Shown here: positions 22,165 to 32,679 of the stretch, in pieces | Numbering within the stretch: the first letter of the stretch is position 1 | Layout: every line of letters begins with the position of its first letter | NCBI GenBank assembly: GCA_015179045.1 | Contig: WHUZ01000122.1 | Location: 62,001-126,000, forward strand | DNA from: Kalaharituber pfeilii | Lineage: Eukaryota > Ascomycota > Pezizomycetes > Pezizales > Pezizaceae | Reading direction: 5' to 3' | DNA length: 64,000 nucleotides | Notes under the pieces: model-generated | What the model was told of the DNA's origin: nothing | What the model saw: the letters and a program-made list of their open reading frames with translations, nothing else | The model's database searches: none | Made by a program: the position numbers and the translations under genes

Positions 22165-22690
22165 GGCAACGCAGGGGCTGACAGGGCGGCCAAAATCGGA
22201 GTCTTCCTCCAATATCAGGACGAAACGGTCACCGAAGCAGGCATGAGACAGGCTGCGAGATCACGCAGAGCCGTAGAATGAAACAGGCTGGACCTCAACT
22301 ACAGACCACTACAACGCCTAGGCCACAGGGTTGCGACACTGACAGGTATAATCGGGGACAAAGGATTGAGATACTGGAAACACAAGATCGGCATCGAAAA
22401 CCAGCCCGGAGTGCCGTTGGTGCGGTGAAGAACTGGAAGCCACCGTCTACGTCCTAACGGAGTGCAAAGTCTGAAAAAGGAAATGGCCGGGAGGCGAGGC
22501 GGAACTTCGAAGACCCCCGAAGAATAACGACAACGACGCATTGACGGAACTACTAGATTGGGTGGGACTCCAAAAGGGTTTACACACACTTCATCTCGTT
22601 ATTTCTCTCTTCATACTCTATTTATGTAATTAAACCACCTCGCCATAGCTCTTAGGGCGGCATGCGAGTACTGATAGAAAGAAAAAAAAA
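22165..22690 (+). mobile_element. 5'-truncated LINE (B family), 526 bp
   Basis: Duplications GCTACAAGACTG at 22153-22164 and 22691-22702. The body starts in the RNase H end (GADRAAKIG) and runs through NYRPLQRLGHRV and a knuckle region with in-frame stops, so it is older or damaged. A B hairpin and A-tail end it. It sits directly against the duplication of the previous element. Confidence 0.85.
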
Positions 22691-22985
22691 GCTACAAGAC
22701 TGAGTACATGAAGCACATATGTCTCGCCACAGGGCAGCGGGGCGCATATGTGCGAGGAATGAACAAGAAGAAAAAAAAAAGAAAAAGAAAAAGGAAAAAA
22801 AGCCAAATGAATACACCAAGTGCTTAGTCCTGCCTATACCTCCAAGGTCTCCCATCCTCTCATCTAATCTGGTCCAAGAGTGCTGCCCTTATACGAGTCG
22901 CCGGATCAAGCCTCACCACTGTTGGGAAGCTGACACTGCCACCTCCAGATGCCCTGGCCTCTCTTCCACTAACCTTTTTTTTTTT

Positions 22986-23479
22986 TTTATTAAACTCACA
23001 TAACCCCGCTTGCAGCTGTTCGCCATGGCAGGGTCCCTGGACCGAAGTCCTCATGGCCCGGAGACAGGCACCTAAAAACAAACAACAACTCACTATATAC
23101 ACCGACATTAAAAAGGGAATAGAGGAAATAAAACCCATGAGACAACCCACTCCTCCAAAAATGAAAGATTATGCCGTCAAGTCCATTTCCTCCACCTCCC
23201 TCCCCTTCCCCTTTCTGTCCACCTTTGAATTTCTGTCCCAGTCGTGCAGGCACGAATCGTACCACTTGCCTGACAACCTTACCTTCGCTGGTGTTTGGCT
23301 ATCCGATTCCACCTCCCCCTCCAGGTCGATGACAACAGAGCTAGCCTTCTTTCCCTCCCTCCTCTCTTTCTTCACCAGCCATCTTGCCGCAACAATCTTC
23401 CCCATCCAGGGGTTCGCAGTCTCCATCCACTCTCTTACTTTCCCGAGTTTCTTTGTCACCGCAATTCCATGCACTACAA
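22986..23479 (-). mobile_element. 5'-truncated A-tail ORF1 element (494 bp)
   Basis: Perfect duplications CTTCCACTAACCT at 22973-22985 and 23480-23492. The minus strand encodes an intact ORF1 C-terminus (VVVHGIAVTKKLGKVREWMETAN; KASSVVIDLEGE) and the A 3' UTR with hairpin. It is nearly identical to the protein at 1064-2005, so both are recent. Confidence 0.88.
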
Positions 23480-24406
23480 CTTCCACTAACCTGATGCTTA
23501 GGTATAGCGAAGTCGCTATGATATCTTGCAATATCCTCCCAACATTCTCCGTCAGGAAAGTCCACCCGCATATACTGTTCGTTTACTGTACTGCCGTAAG
23601 CCATGGGAAGATAGTGCGACGTCGTTTCCCTCCCTTAGGGGTTGATCCGTGGGGAATGTCTGCTCGTGTGAGGCGGATACCTCCTCTGCTACAAGGCACA
23701 GGCAAAAAATTCCCATACTTTGCCTTATCTCTCCCAGTGTACAACTTGCTCATATCTGTGTTCTCCCCTGCGGGGAGCTGCTCTGCTCCCAGCTGGTTTT
23801 CAACCTCATGCCACCACTCTTGAAGTCTCCTATGGAATCCCTTCACTAGTACTGTGCATCCTTCCTCATCCTCATGGCCTAGACTGACGCTTCCTTGCAC
23901 CGCATTTCGCCCGCAGCTTTTGCTTAAATAGTTCTGAACATTGAGATTAAAATGGTGAAACCCAGTCGATTCCATCCGCTCTGGCATCCTTAGTATAATA
24001 GGGTACTGAGATAAGCCGCCAGTTATTGTCCGGGCGACTTGCCACTGTCAAGGCATAGTATATTGGATCCGTTCTAATTACCTGCCATACTAATGAGTAG
24101 TACATGTTCCTGAGCCACCCTCTTCGACTTTCTGGACCCCCTTCTGGGTAATAGTGCCAATCGTACATATCATATTCCTGGCTTATTACTTCCATTATTG
24201 AAGGATCCTCAATGAGGAATGTAACCATATTAGGGATGTTGATGGTGCCGTCTTGCTGGAACTGTGTCCAGGCCTTCGCAGAGGCAAACATGGTGAATAC
24301 TGCGGCGGGGCTGACTACGAACTTGAAATGTTCCAGCGTCTTGTAAATGTTTGGTGACTATCCATTGATGAACCCTGTACTTTGCCCAGATGTTAAAACT
24401 TGCATA

Positions 24407-24493
24407 ACCTGACCCGGGTATAGGGGTCCCTGCGATAGGCTGGTAGCCCGTAAGCGGGGTTCCGTGACTCAAAAAAAAAAAAAAAAAAAAAAG
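24407..24493 (+). mobile_element. Diverged A-tail mini-insertion inside an intron
   Basis: Duplications AACTTGCATA at 24397-24406 and 24494-24503. A 64-nt body with a diverged A hairpin (CCCTGCG...GCGGGG) and about 20 A. It lies within the inferred intron 24358-24515, and strand is opposite to the gene. Confidence 0.8.
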
Positions 24494-24973
24494 AACTTGC
24501 ATACTAATTGGATACTTTTGTTTGATACCAGAATAGTGTGTTGAGATCTTCGTTGCAGACATGCAAGAATTGCCGGCCACGCAAATCAAGGATATCTTGA
24601 TCTCCCTTAAGAAGTTTCTCACGGAAAGAATTCTGCAGAAACGTCTCCTGCTTGACTGAAATCGATACCGCCTCTTGACATTCTGCTTCGGGAATTTCGT
24701 AGGTTGGTGCCACGGCATGAACTTTCTCCAGTGCAGCGCTCACTAAGGCTTCTGGTTCATCGACAGGGACAATGTTTCGGTGGTTGAGTCATTTGACCTG
24801 ATTGCTATAGATTGAAGGTATGCGGTATGCTTGTTTAAAAAAATTGAGTAATCAAAGTTGTCCGTCGAGAATTCTGGCAGGTCCATTGTATTGAAGATAA
24901 TTCTGTCCAGATCTGTGATCATTGCTTGCTTGGAATATGTTGGATTCCGCCAAAATATAGAGCCAAATTAGCT

Positions 24974-25050
24974 TTTTATTTTTATTTTTATTTTTATTTT
25001 TTTTTTTTAATATCATTACTCGTATACCGCCCTAAGGGCTTTGACGAGGA
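24974..25050 (-). mobile_element. B-tail mini-insertion (77 bp)
   Basis: Duplications AAATTAGCT at 24965-24973 and 25051-25059. A T-rich run with TTTTTA repeats precedes the B hairpin. Its outer stem is CTCGT/ACGAG, a compensated change from CTCGC/GCGAG. Confidence 0.85.
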
Positions 25051-25799
25051 AAATTAGCTGTAATACGGTGATTTTAAGCATCGCATACTACTATCCTTCG
25101 TTATCGTCAGAGATCTACCCTATTCTGCCAGCTTCGACTGGTTCTGTCTCAAAATGAACGAACATCTTGATATAGAGATCAATAGTTTCTTTCGATCAAA
25201 GGTGATTCCATTCAGCTCCCGGAAGCGAATCAAGTGACCAGTGTCGAAAGGGCTTATCTGCAAACTTAAATGGTGCTTTCCTATTCTCATATTAGACTGG
25301 AAGTTCCTACTAGGCATCTAAAGAATAGACTTACTTATGAGCTACAGGTTCTTCCATCCATGTCTTTCCTGCGGGAACTGAAAAAAACATATTCCCATAC
25401 TTAATGACTCTCCCTCTGAGGAAGCCAATATAACTAGTATACGTTCGTTCGTAACATCCCATCAAATCCTTGCTCTTGCTAATGACCTCTCTCAAAAGAA
25501 ATTTTTGAAAGCATCGTTTCCGCTCATCGGTAGGCAATCCGCGTTTGACGAAGAAATATTGAGCTCATGCAACTTGGATTCGTTTTTTCCGATCAGCCGC
25601 ATTGATAGCACCTTGCATAAATTGAGTTGTATGCATAGAATCAAACGGCGGAACTGCACTCTTTATCCCCGGAGAACTGGCAACAGGGGAAAAAAAATTC
25701 AACAGTAGGCACCACTGCTTTGCCTTTGACCTTTACGCCTTCTGCGACGGTCCCCTCATAGTAGCCTCACTCGTTGCAGAGCCATGACCCTATGTACGA

Positions 25800-27370
25800 C
25801 GATTGTTATTAGTCATTGTTTTCTGCAAGAATACTTGCACAGAAATGCCCTCGAGTGTTTCCAGGAATAGGACCAAGAAAAAAAATTGTTTGTATTGAGG
25901 TTTGGGTCGTCGTGTTGTGGTAAGCCATCATGGTTTAAATACAAGACATGGACGAGAAGAAGTGGGTGGAGCATCAGGAGAACGGGGAAGTGGTGGATGT
26001 GCTGGGGGAGTTTTTTTTGATCGTTGAAGGTGTAAGGGGAGGGGGCGAATTTTCGTTTGTTTGAAGGTGGCGGCGGAAGCATGATGTGGATATTTTTATT
26101 GCCTCGTGGAGGTGGGGCGGGGAGGGGTCGAGTTTTCGTTTGTAGGGCTGGCGGGGGGAAGGGTTACCTTCCTCCATCTGCCAGCTAACTGCATCCTGAT
26201 CCTGGGAATAAAGGAATAATAATTCCGGACAAGAGTTCACCTTGGCTTCATTCGACATTGCGACATTTTCTTCGCCGAAAATTTCCTCAATCACCTGAGA
26301 GTACTCCCTCGTCCAATAAATCTAACCCACGAGTCAAATTTCCTCTCCAGTTTTCCGCGATTTTCGATAATCACATCCGACATCTTGGGATTGAATTTCC
26401 CATTTTCGAACCGACACTTAAGAAATCCACATTTCAACAGCGTAGAAGTTTGGATCTTGTACTGTTCCGCCACCCTCGCATTAAAGCCCGCAAAACTGAA
26501 ATCCGCGGAGAACCCAACCTTAAATTCATCTGCGAACATAAAACTCATGCCTTTGATAAAGAAAATTGCGGACTAACGATGCAGCTCCTTCCTTCCCCGA
26601 TGTCTGCACCAGGCGGTTAAATGTTCAGTTTCATCCCTGGTGGGCAGCGGACTGATTTTTCCCAGTGTCAGTATAACCAATATCAGATATCCAATAACCT
26701 TGTCCCTGACGTTCGCCAATTCGCGGACCAATTTCACGACTCGAGCATAATCTGCATACTCTGGCTTGTTGACTTTCTCCAGTAATTCAGTTTCCAGAAC
26801 TTCGAGCCCCACTTCAATGACCTCCGGTAATTTCTGGAAGGGTAACTGCACCCCCAACACAATTCATCGAGTACTTTTTATGCTCGAAGCCTCCATCATC
26901 ACCACAGGTGGATTCCCCGCTGCTTTAGGGACTGATACCATCTTCCAATTATCCCCGGGTTCCATGAACGTTAAAACTCTTTTTGCAGTAATCCCATTTA
27001 GTCCGAATCCTGGAAAACAATGAACTTCGAAATCGCCCATCGCTCTATCCATGGCGTCGATTGCTTCCACCTTAATATTGCAATTCAGGTTTGGCCCCAC
27101 AATGTGAATGAATTCTTTGAGTACTTTCGGCCATCGATCCTGACGTCCCCATAAACTAACTGGTCGCAGCTTACTTTCGGCCATTATCGTATCGTATAAC
27201 TTTTCACAGAAATCCTTCCGCCACATACGAGGAGGAAGGCTCAAAGGAACAGTCCCATCGCTGCTTCCAGTACTCAAAAAGCTTATTGTATCCCTCAAGT
27301 TCCTAGAATTGACTCGCGTCAGTTTCACATGTTGCAAGCAAGGCATTCTTTAACTCCATACCTTCCGAGT
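25800..27370 (-). pseudogene. Decayed hypothetical gene(s), possibly related to 22.9-25.8 kb
   Basis: The minus strand has a 160-codon ORF at 27346-26864 (WRKDFCEKLYDTIM, RVLTFMEPGDNWKMVSVP) followed by ORFs at 26860-26573 and 26548-26291 and 26294-25974 in other frames. The phrase DNWKMVSVP resembles DNNWRLISVP in the neighbouring locus, so the two may be distant paralogues. Junctions at about 26865 and 26300 look like single-base shifts, not clean introns. A degenerate 80-bp duplication lies at 26000-26160. Function unknown. Confidence 0.4.
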
Positions 27371-27375
27371 TAGAT

Positions 27376-27475
27376 AAGCCTGCCTCCGGGCTTTGAGGGT
27401 TTAGACCTAGGGGCCCTGCCATGGCGAACAGCTGCAAGCGGGGTCACGTGAAAAAAAAAAAAAAAAAAAAAAAAA
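27376..27475 (+). mobile_element. A-tail insertion
   Basis: The body begins near AAGCCTGCCTCCGGGC and ends with the A hairpin (GGTCACGTGA) and 25 A at 27451-27475. I could not find a convincing duplication. It separates the upstream flank (27476-27640) from the ORF at 27346. Confidence 0.7.
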
Positions 27476-28339
27476 GGTTTAAATACCCCGAAAAGTCCAG
27501 GCGAATATTTAGTATACGGTGCGGAGTGACCCCCGGATGGCCTGCAGCTTTGCAGCTGCCAGTGAGATGCCCTCAATAATCGTTGCACGGGAGGTATGAT
27601 GAGTTCGGTTACCGTGAGCTCTGATGTCAATTTTCAGGACTGGGGTTTAGTGATGGCAACACGCGTTTTCTTGATAGTACCGTGTGTTCAGGTTTCTCGT
27701 TGTTTTGAGATAATGATGTTATGAAGTAATGGGGGAAAAGCTGGATTTTCGTTCACGCTGGTCGAGGCCACCTTTTCTCGCGCTCGGATTTTTCATCCCA
27801 TCCTTCAATGTTGGTAATCTAGCTATAGCTTTCTCACATGATAAGATACTTCATGTATAGTCAGGTAAGGGAGGCTTCATGAGTTGGATCTTGCCTGGTC
27901 TGTGGAGTAAGGAAAGAAGAAGAAAAGAAGAGGAACAGATTCCCCGCTGCTGTAGTAACCGTCCCCCGAAGTTCTGAACCGCCAAGTAAGGAAATGGAGG
28001 TTGCTGACATCCACCTTTCGCTGTGAATACCAACTAAGGTTCTAGGTCATGTGGATCTCAACTATCCCTGTAGCACGCTACACCAAGGCTACCGCGTCAG
28101 AAGCCCCATATGAAAATTTTGCAAATTCAAGATCATAATGAACTGGAACCTGGGCGCTCATACGCTGCGATCAGCAGTCACTGTCTGAAATGGGTTTCGA
28201 CGTCTGGGGACTCACACAGCATCGCTGGATCTGTGAACCTTCCATCCTGCGGCTCAGAGGTCTCTGCTGGCATGTTTCGCAAGCTGCAATCCCAGGTCGA
28301 CTCACGGCATGGATTCTCCTCCCTCGGAAACAATGCAAG

Positions 28340-28711
28340 TCATGAACTATGCCGGAATTGACCTCCGCTCCCTCCCCAGGGGGGTTCAACAGGTTGCATC
28401 CTGCGACCTACATCAACGCAGATAGTACCTACATTATAGAGTCTGGTTGCAACCATACCTATAACACTCAGCCCTACGCCATACGCGGCAGCCTCCTTGT
28501 ACACCAATACCGCAAGACAACCAGCGAGGTGTCCCCGATCAAGTGTCTCCGATTGCACAAAATATTCCTGTGCCAAACGCCTTTCTGTAGGATGCACGCG
28601 CAACCAATCCGGATGGGTTTGAGTGGGGTGGTGGGGATGGAGAGGGTGGCTAGGGTGTCGCTGTGGGATGTCTGGTATCCGGCTGATGGGGCGAGTCGAG
28701 CTTGATGGCAT
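28340..28711 (-). CDS. Hypothetical protein (123 aa), weak
   Basis: Single ORF from an ATG at 28711. The N-terminus is Pro/His-rich; HPTERRLAQEYFVQSETLDRGH follows; then a hydrophobic stretch (LAGCLAVLVYKEAAAYGVGLSVIGMVA) that could be one membrane segment. I recognise no family. The solo LTR lies 38 bp before its start, so its promoter would be displaced. The stretch 27640-28340 holds nothing else I can support. Confidence 0.35.
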   Translation of the reverse strand: MPSSSTRPISRIPDIPQRHPSHPLHPHHPTQTHPDWLRVHPTERRLAQEYFVQSETLDRGHLAGCLAVLVYKEAAAYGVGLSVIGMVATRLYNVGTICVDVGRRMQPVEPPWGGSGGQFRHSS

Positions 28712-28748
28712 GGGAAGTGAAGACGAGAATGGTGCAGGGGATGGTGGG

Positions 28749-29387
28749 TGTTACAGGCATAATCGTTCTCATGCTATAACACCGTCTCGTTTAAGTGTCG
28801 TCAAAAGGTACTACCAACTATAAAGCCTACCAGTCGGAAGTTTAGCTAACCCGATACTAGTCAGGTTCGTGGTAGTGGAACTTCTTCGGTTAAGAAGTAA
28901 GTAACTACTAAGATTAGCAATCTTGGTTACTAACTCTTCCGACAGCTCCTGTTGTACTATTTGTTGTACGATAACCTTTTCTTATCTTTTCTTTGCTATT
29001 GGTCTTTGCATAGCAACTGGAGTTATAATGGTATTTTTAGATAGAGGCTTGCATTAGAGGTTTCAAGTTCTCGTATTTGTTATCTTAGAATTTATTGTAA
29101 GGGTTGGTCAAAAAGAAAGGCTGTCACGTGGCATTTTTCAGGGTCTGGCTTGATCTCCAGAATCCGTTCAAGCTGAATTTGTTAACAGCTTTGAAGAACT
29201 ATATTTTGTATAAATAGAAGCCTGACCCACCGGAGTTAGAAGGGCAAGGACCCGGAACTCAACCCTAACAAATATAAAGCTTTCTTACTACCTTAACTAC
29301 TTTATTTTTCGTGACTTATATTTAATTATATTTCACGTCGCACTTAGTTATTTAGTAAACGGCTTACTTCCAACGTACCCCGTAACA
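28749..29387 (+). mobile_element. Solo LTR (639 bp)
   Basis: The ends are TGTTAC at 28749-28754 and GTAACA at 29382-29387. Perfect 5-bp duplications GTGGG lie at 28744-28748 and 29388-29392. A TATA box (TATAAATAG, 29209-29217) sits near the middle-right, as in LTR promoters. No internal retrotransposon region or second LTR is present, so it is a recombination remnant of an LTR retrotransposon (Ty3 or Ty1 type not decidable). Confidence 0.85.
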
Positions 29388-29392
29388 GTGGG

Positions 29393-31312
29393 CGGGAAGG
29401 CAAGCAGGGCTTAACCAGCAGCAGCGGAAGGACAGACCGCCGGAATACGGTAACAGTGGAAAGGATCGTTTCGATGAAGTTCACTCGAAATTGACCCCCG
29501 TTCAGCCCCTCTGGGCCGCCTGCTACATTCCCACATGCCTGGGGTCCTACAGCCCCGACTGAGGGAAGCCCGATCCAAAACCCTAGGAGTTGGACAGTCA
29601 AAGGTCGGAATGCGCCTTGTTGGTTGTGCGGGGCGCACGGATATATATCGTCTGAGAAATGGGAAGTCCATAACCATCTAAGATTACGATAGCCTTTGTC
29701 GCGAAAAACCCTCCCAGCCAGCCCCATACCGCCCACCGTCATTTCAGGACCTCCGGTGAAAAATCGTTGATCCCTCTAGATGGCTTACCACCGTCCATAG
29801 AATATAAGGGTCTTGCGAACTCAAACAGAATGATAGAAATAAATTCGTTGTAGACAGAGAACGAGAAGTTGGAAAGGACGATGATATATCTTGTGGTTGT
29901 TGTCATTATTTGCAATTTAAAATCTTTTGTGATGGGCAAAGCGTTCCTGGAGGTCGGCTGGACCAATTGCCTTGGTATATCTCCGTCTGCATGGAGACCG
30001 CAGGTTCCAACTCTAGGAACAAGTATCCCAAACCCTCATTTTAGTCGTTCAAAAGAAGGCTTCAAGCAAGGAAATGCGCACCCTTTCCCCCTCCTCCCAC
30101 ATTCTGCAAAAGCGGTTCAGTATAGTTAACCAAGAATGCCACCCGCTTGTTTTCCTAGCATGGCCATATATACCCTCTGAGTTCCCTTGCTTTAGATTGT
30201 GACGTCAGCTCCTGGTCGCCGGGAATGTGGACTGCAGATCAATTTTTGTTTGGAGGTGAGTATGTACGCAAACTTTCACATTGTCCTGTAAGGGAAATGT
30301 GGTAGTTTGCGGCACATGGCGGTAGAAGATGCTTTGGCGAAGCAAGGGGTGTACGTAAAGGTGAACGTCGACACTCATACCATCTATATACCGTGAGATA
30401 GACTTTGCGGGAAAGTAGACCGCACCAGAGGAGCAAAAGATAAACATCAATTTAACCTTAAGCTATATCCTATGTAAATACAGCTAGGTATGAACACCAG
30501 ATGTCAACAAAACAAGTAGAGCAAATCTGAATGCAAAATTCCTAAAAGCAAGAAACGCAAAGGAAGGAAAGGAGAGGATCAGCAAAAGGAGCAGTATAAT
30601 CAAGGCACGTGGGTGATGAAGGTGAAACGGGGTTATAGGGAGAGAAAAGGTTGTTACAATGCAAAATGGTGTAGATTCAAGAGAGGACGTGAAGTCTGAA
30701 AAAATGAATTAAACTGAAAGGGAAAATTCTAATTAGGGGAGGGTATACGTATGTACTAGTTCGCTTTAATGATACCCTAAATCAAATCCAGAAACACATC
30801 AATAGTGTCATCTGTTTTTGAGGTAGCCAAAACACAGAAGCCAAAGTAGCACTGAAGGCAACAAAAGATGATTCATTGAGGAAGAAAAATTGCTAGAAAA
30901 TCTAATTCATTCAAATATATTGCTTTATTAAACGCACGATTGATGATAGCTGTCGTGGAGATGTTGATAACGGCGAACAAGATGCAAAATATTTGTAAAG
31001 GGAAGATGGAAGTGCTGGTATCGCCAGAAGGGAAAGGAAAAAGGCTAACATGGTATACGTAGGAGAGGAGAGTTGAGGCAATGTCTCTATGTGGTACCAG
31101 ATAAGGAGAAAATCTTATTTATTGCCATGTTCGTCGCCCGAACGTAGGCTTGTAAACGCTTCCGGATACATCATCTTCAGTGTGCTGCTTGCTGCAGACG
31201 AGGAGGTGTTGCTACCAGGATTTGAATTTGATTTGCTGACCGACTCGGACGTACTAGTCATGGAACTGCAGGAGCGTAGTGCTGCTGGATTTACACTGCG
31301 CATTATTGACCC
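29393..31312. other. No supported gene
   Basis: Several weak minus ORFs (29742-29344, 29966-29739, 30450-30205) overlap and none has a recognisable motif. From about 30450 to 31080 the sequence is AT-rich with no ORF of note. The 31115-31303 minus ORF (Ser-rich) is downstream of the stop codon of the gene at 32680-34857 and is probably its 3' UTR displaced by the retroposon. Confidence 0.35.
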
Positions 31313-31325
31313 GGTTAGTACTTCT

Positions 31326-32677
31326 TTTTTTTTTTTTTTTTTTTATATCATTTAATCGCTTGCCGCCCTAAGGGCTATGGCGATGTTGTGCTATATAAAT
31401 AAGAGAAAGTTAATATCCACGACCGAAGCTTCCCGCCTAAATACCCCGAGCCTCAACCCTGTCCTAAATACATGTATTTCCCGCTGTTTCCATTTGTCTT
31501 GCGGGAGGGAAAGCGGCCAGCAGTCTACCTCACCCCCGTCCCCTATCGGCTTCATACCGGCTCGCCCTCAACCATCTTCCTCCGAGCCTGACCCTGTCGA
31601 CGTCCTGCTGGTCCTCCAGAAAAAACTACCACCGAACTCGTCTTCTTTCCTTCCCCAACCAGTAAGTCCTTCCTTCTCAACCAGCGAACCCCAACAATCT
31701 TCCTCAGGTCCTTGTTGTCCTCTCCCAGCCATCGTTGCACCTTCCCCAAATCCCTCCTCAACGCAACCCCATGTACAACGATGCCGATCCTGACCTTTGG
31801 CTTCGGCGTCGGCTCCCGATTCCCCGCAGGAGGAAGTGTCCTCTTCTTCTTCCCCTTTGTCTCACTCCTCGGGGGTGGTGGTGGAGATGGTGGTGCCGCC
31901 TGTGGCTTCGGTGATGGTGGCGGCGGTGAAATTGGCTGTGTTGCGCCCGACGCTGCGATCTTCTTCGCCTCCTCGTCGCTGAGTCGGCGTTTCTCTTCGT
32001 AGGGGTGATTTGGCGCAGGCATCTTCCCCTTCCTCTTCCGGCTCCCGGAGGCGGGGGTGTCACGTGGTGCCTCCCGCTGGCGCTTCTTCCTGTCGGCGGG
32101 TGGCGATGGTGGTGAAGGTGGTGGCGGTGGCTTCTCCTGATGTTGTGGTGGCGGTGGCGGTGGGGGCGGTGGTGGTGGTGGTGGTGGCGGTGGCTCCACC
32201 GGAAGCGTCTCCACTGACGTGATGGGGCTGAACCCCAGTGTCTGTGGCGGCGGTGGTGGTGGTGGAGGTGGTAAAAGTCGGACCTGGTAATCTTGAAACA
32301 CGAAAGACATCACCGTCCCGTCCCTCGGTGGAACGTTCGTCTGGTTCTCGTAATGCCAATAGTCTCTGATCACCGAATGTAAGCCTCCCGTGCCCGCGTT
32401 CCTCAACTTTCGCTGCATCATCGCCCAATCTGAAGCCCATGCCCGCGCCATTCTCACTGGTCAATCAAACGGTCTTGGCGCGTCGATGTGTTGGCAACGG
32501 AGGTGGTGAGCTGATGGATTCTCAGAATTTCTCCCCTCGGGGGAAACTCGCTCTGTCGGGTATTTGAGAATAAAAATTAGATCAAAGTACTCGGCTCGCC
32601 GAGAGCTTTCGATCTATGTAGGTTTCAGCGGGGGTGCGGAGTCGCTTCCAAACGCTCGTCCTGAGGTGGTTGTTGGT
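31326..32677 (-). mobile_element. Complete ORF1-only B-tail retroposon (1,352 bp)
   Basis: Perfect 13-bp duplications GGTTAGTACTTCT at 31313-31325 and 32678-32690. The 3' end is a T-run and B hairpin (outer stem ATCGC/GCGAT). The 5' leader at 32470-32677 matches that of 824-2242 and 13923-15410. The single ORF is 31552-32457. No reverse transcriptase is present. The element landed across the stop codon of the neighbouring gene. Confidence 0.88.
31552..32457 (-). CDS. Proline-rich ORF1-type protein (301 aa)
   Basis: The only ORF of the 1.35-kb B element. Residues about 60-205 hold long proline runs interspersed with Lys/Arg-rich segments (DRKKRQRE, SRKRKGK). The C-terminal block (about 222-285) contains IVVHGVALRRDLGKVQRWLGED and KKTSSVVVFSGG, homologous to the block in the A-type ORF1. 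That block likely adopts an RRM-like fold and binds element RNA (inference). The frame is intact. Codon composition is much more GC-rich than the host gene next to it. Confidence 0.7.
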   Translation of the reverse strand: MRMARAWASDWAMMQRKLRNAGTGGLHSVIRDYWHYENQTNVPPRDGTVMSFVFQDYQVRLLPPPPPPPPPQTLGFSPITSVETLPVEPPPPPPPPPPPPPPPPQHQEKPPPPPSPPSPPADRKKRQREAPRDTPASGSRKRKGKMPAPNHPYEEKRRLSDEEAKKIAASGATQPISPPPPSPKPQAAPPSPPPPPRSETKGKKKRTLPPAGNREPTPKPKVRIGIVVHGVALRRDLGKVQRWLGEDNKDLRKIVGVRWLRRKDLLVGEGKKTSSVVVFSGGPAGRRQGQARRKMVEGEPV

Positions 32678-32679
32678 GG

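Larger units (their letters stand above)
22860..25800 (-). pseudogene. Unknown fungal gene, frameshifted and hit by three retroposons
   Basis: The order on the minus strand is: exons at about 25700-25340 and 25317-25080 (uncertain), about 24960-24516, an intron 24515-24358 (GTATCC..GATAG) enlarged by an A-tail insertion, an exon from 24357 (SPNIYKTLEHF), then text to 23590 with TVLVKGFHRRLQEWWHEVENQL and RLTRADIPHGST..RRRTIFPW, then WEDIARYHSDF, and a stop at 22860. The IPHGST/RRTIFPW pattern recalls a widespread fungal family of unknown function (memory only). The C-terminal codons KHQ-VSG are split by element 22986-23479 but rejoin in frame across its duplication. Single-base frameshifts near 23950 and 23605 break the frame, so I call it a pseudogene. 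I do not assign a function. Confidence 0.55.

Noticed and set aside
31115..31303. Ser-rich minus ORF as C-terminus of the gene at 32.7-34.9 kb
   Set aside because: The exon-3 frame ends at a stop at 32680-32682, so this lies in the former 3' UTR.
31712..32464. Several ORFs on both strands across the proline-coding region
   Set aside because: Alternative frames of the GC-rich triplet-like proline stretch; only 31552-32457 minus matches ORF1 homologues.
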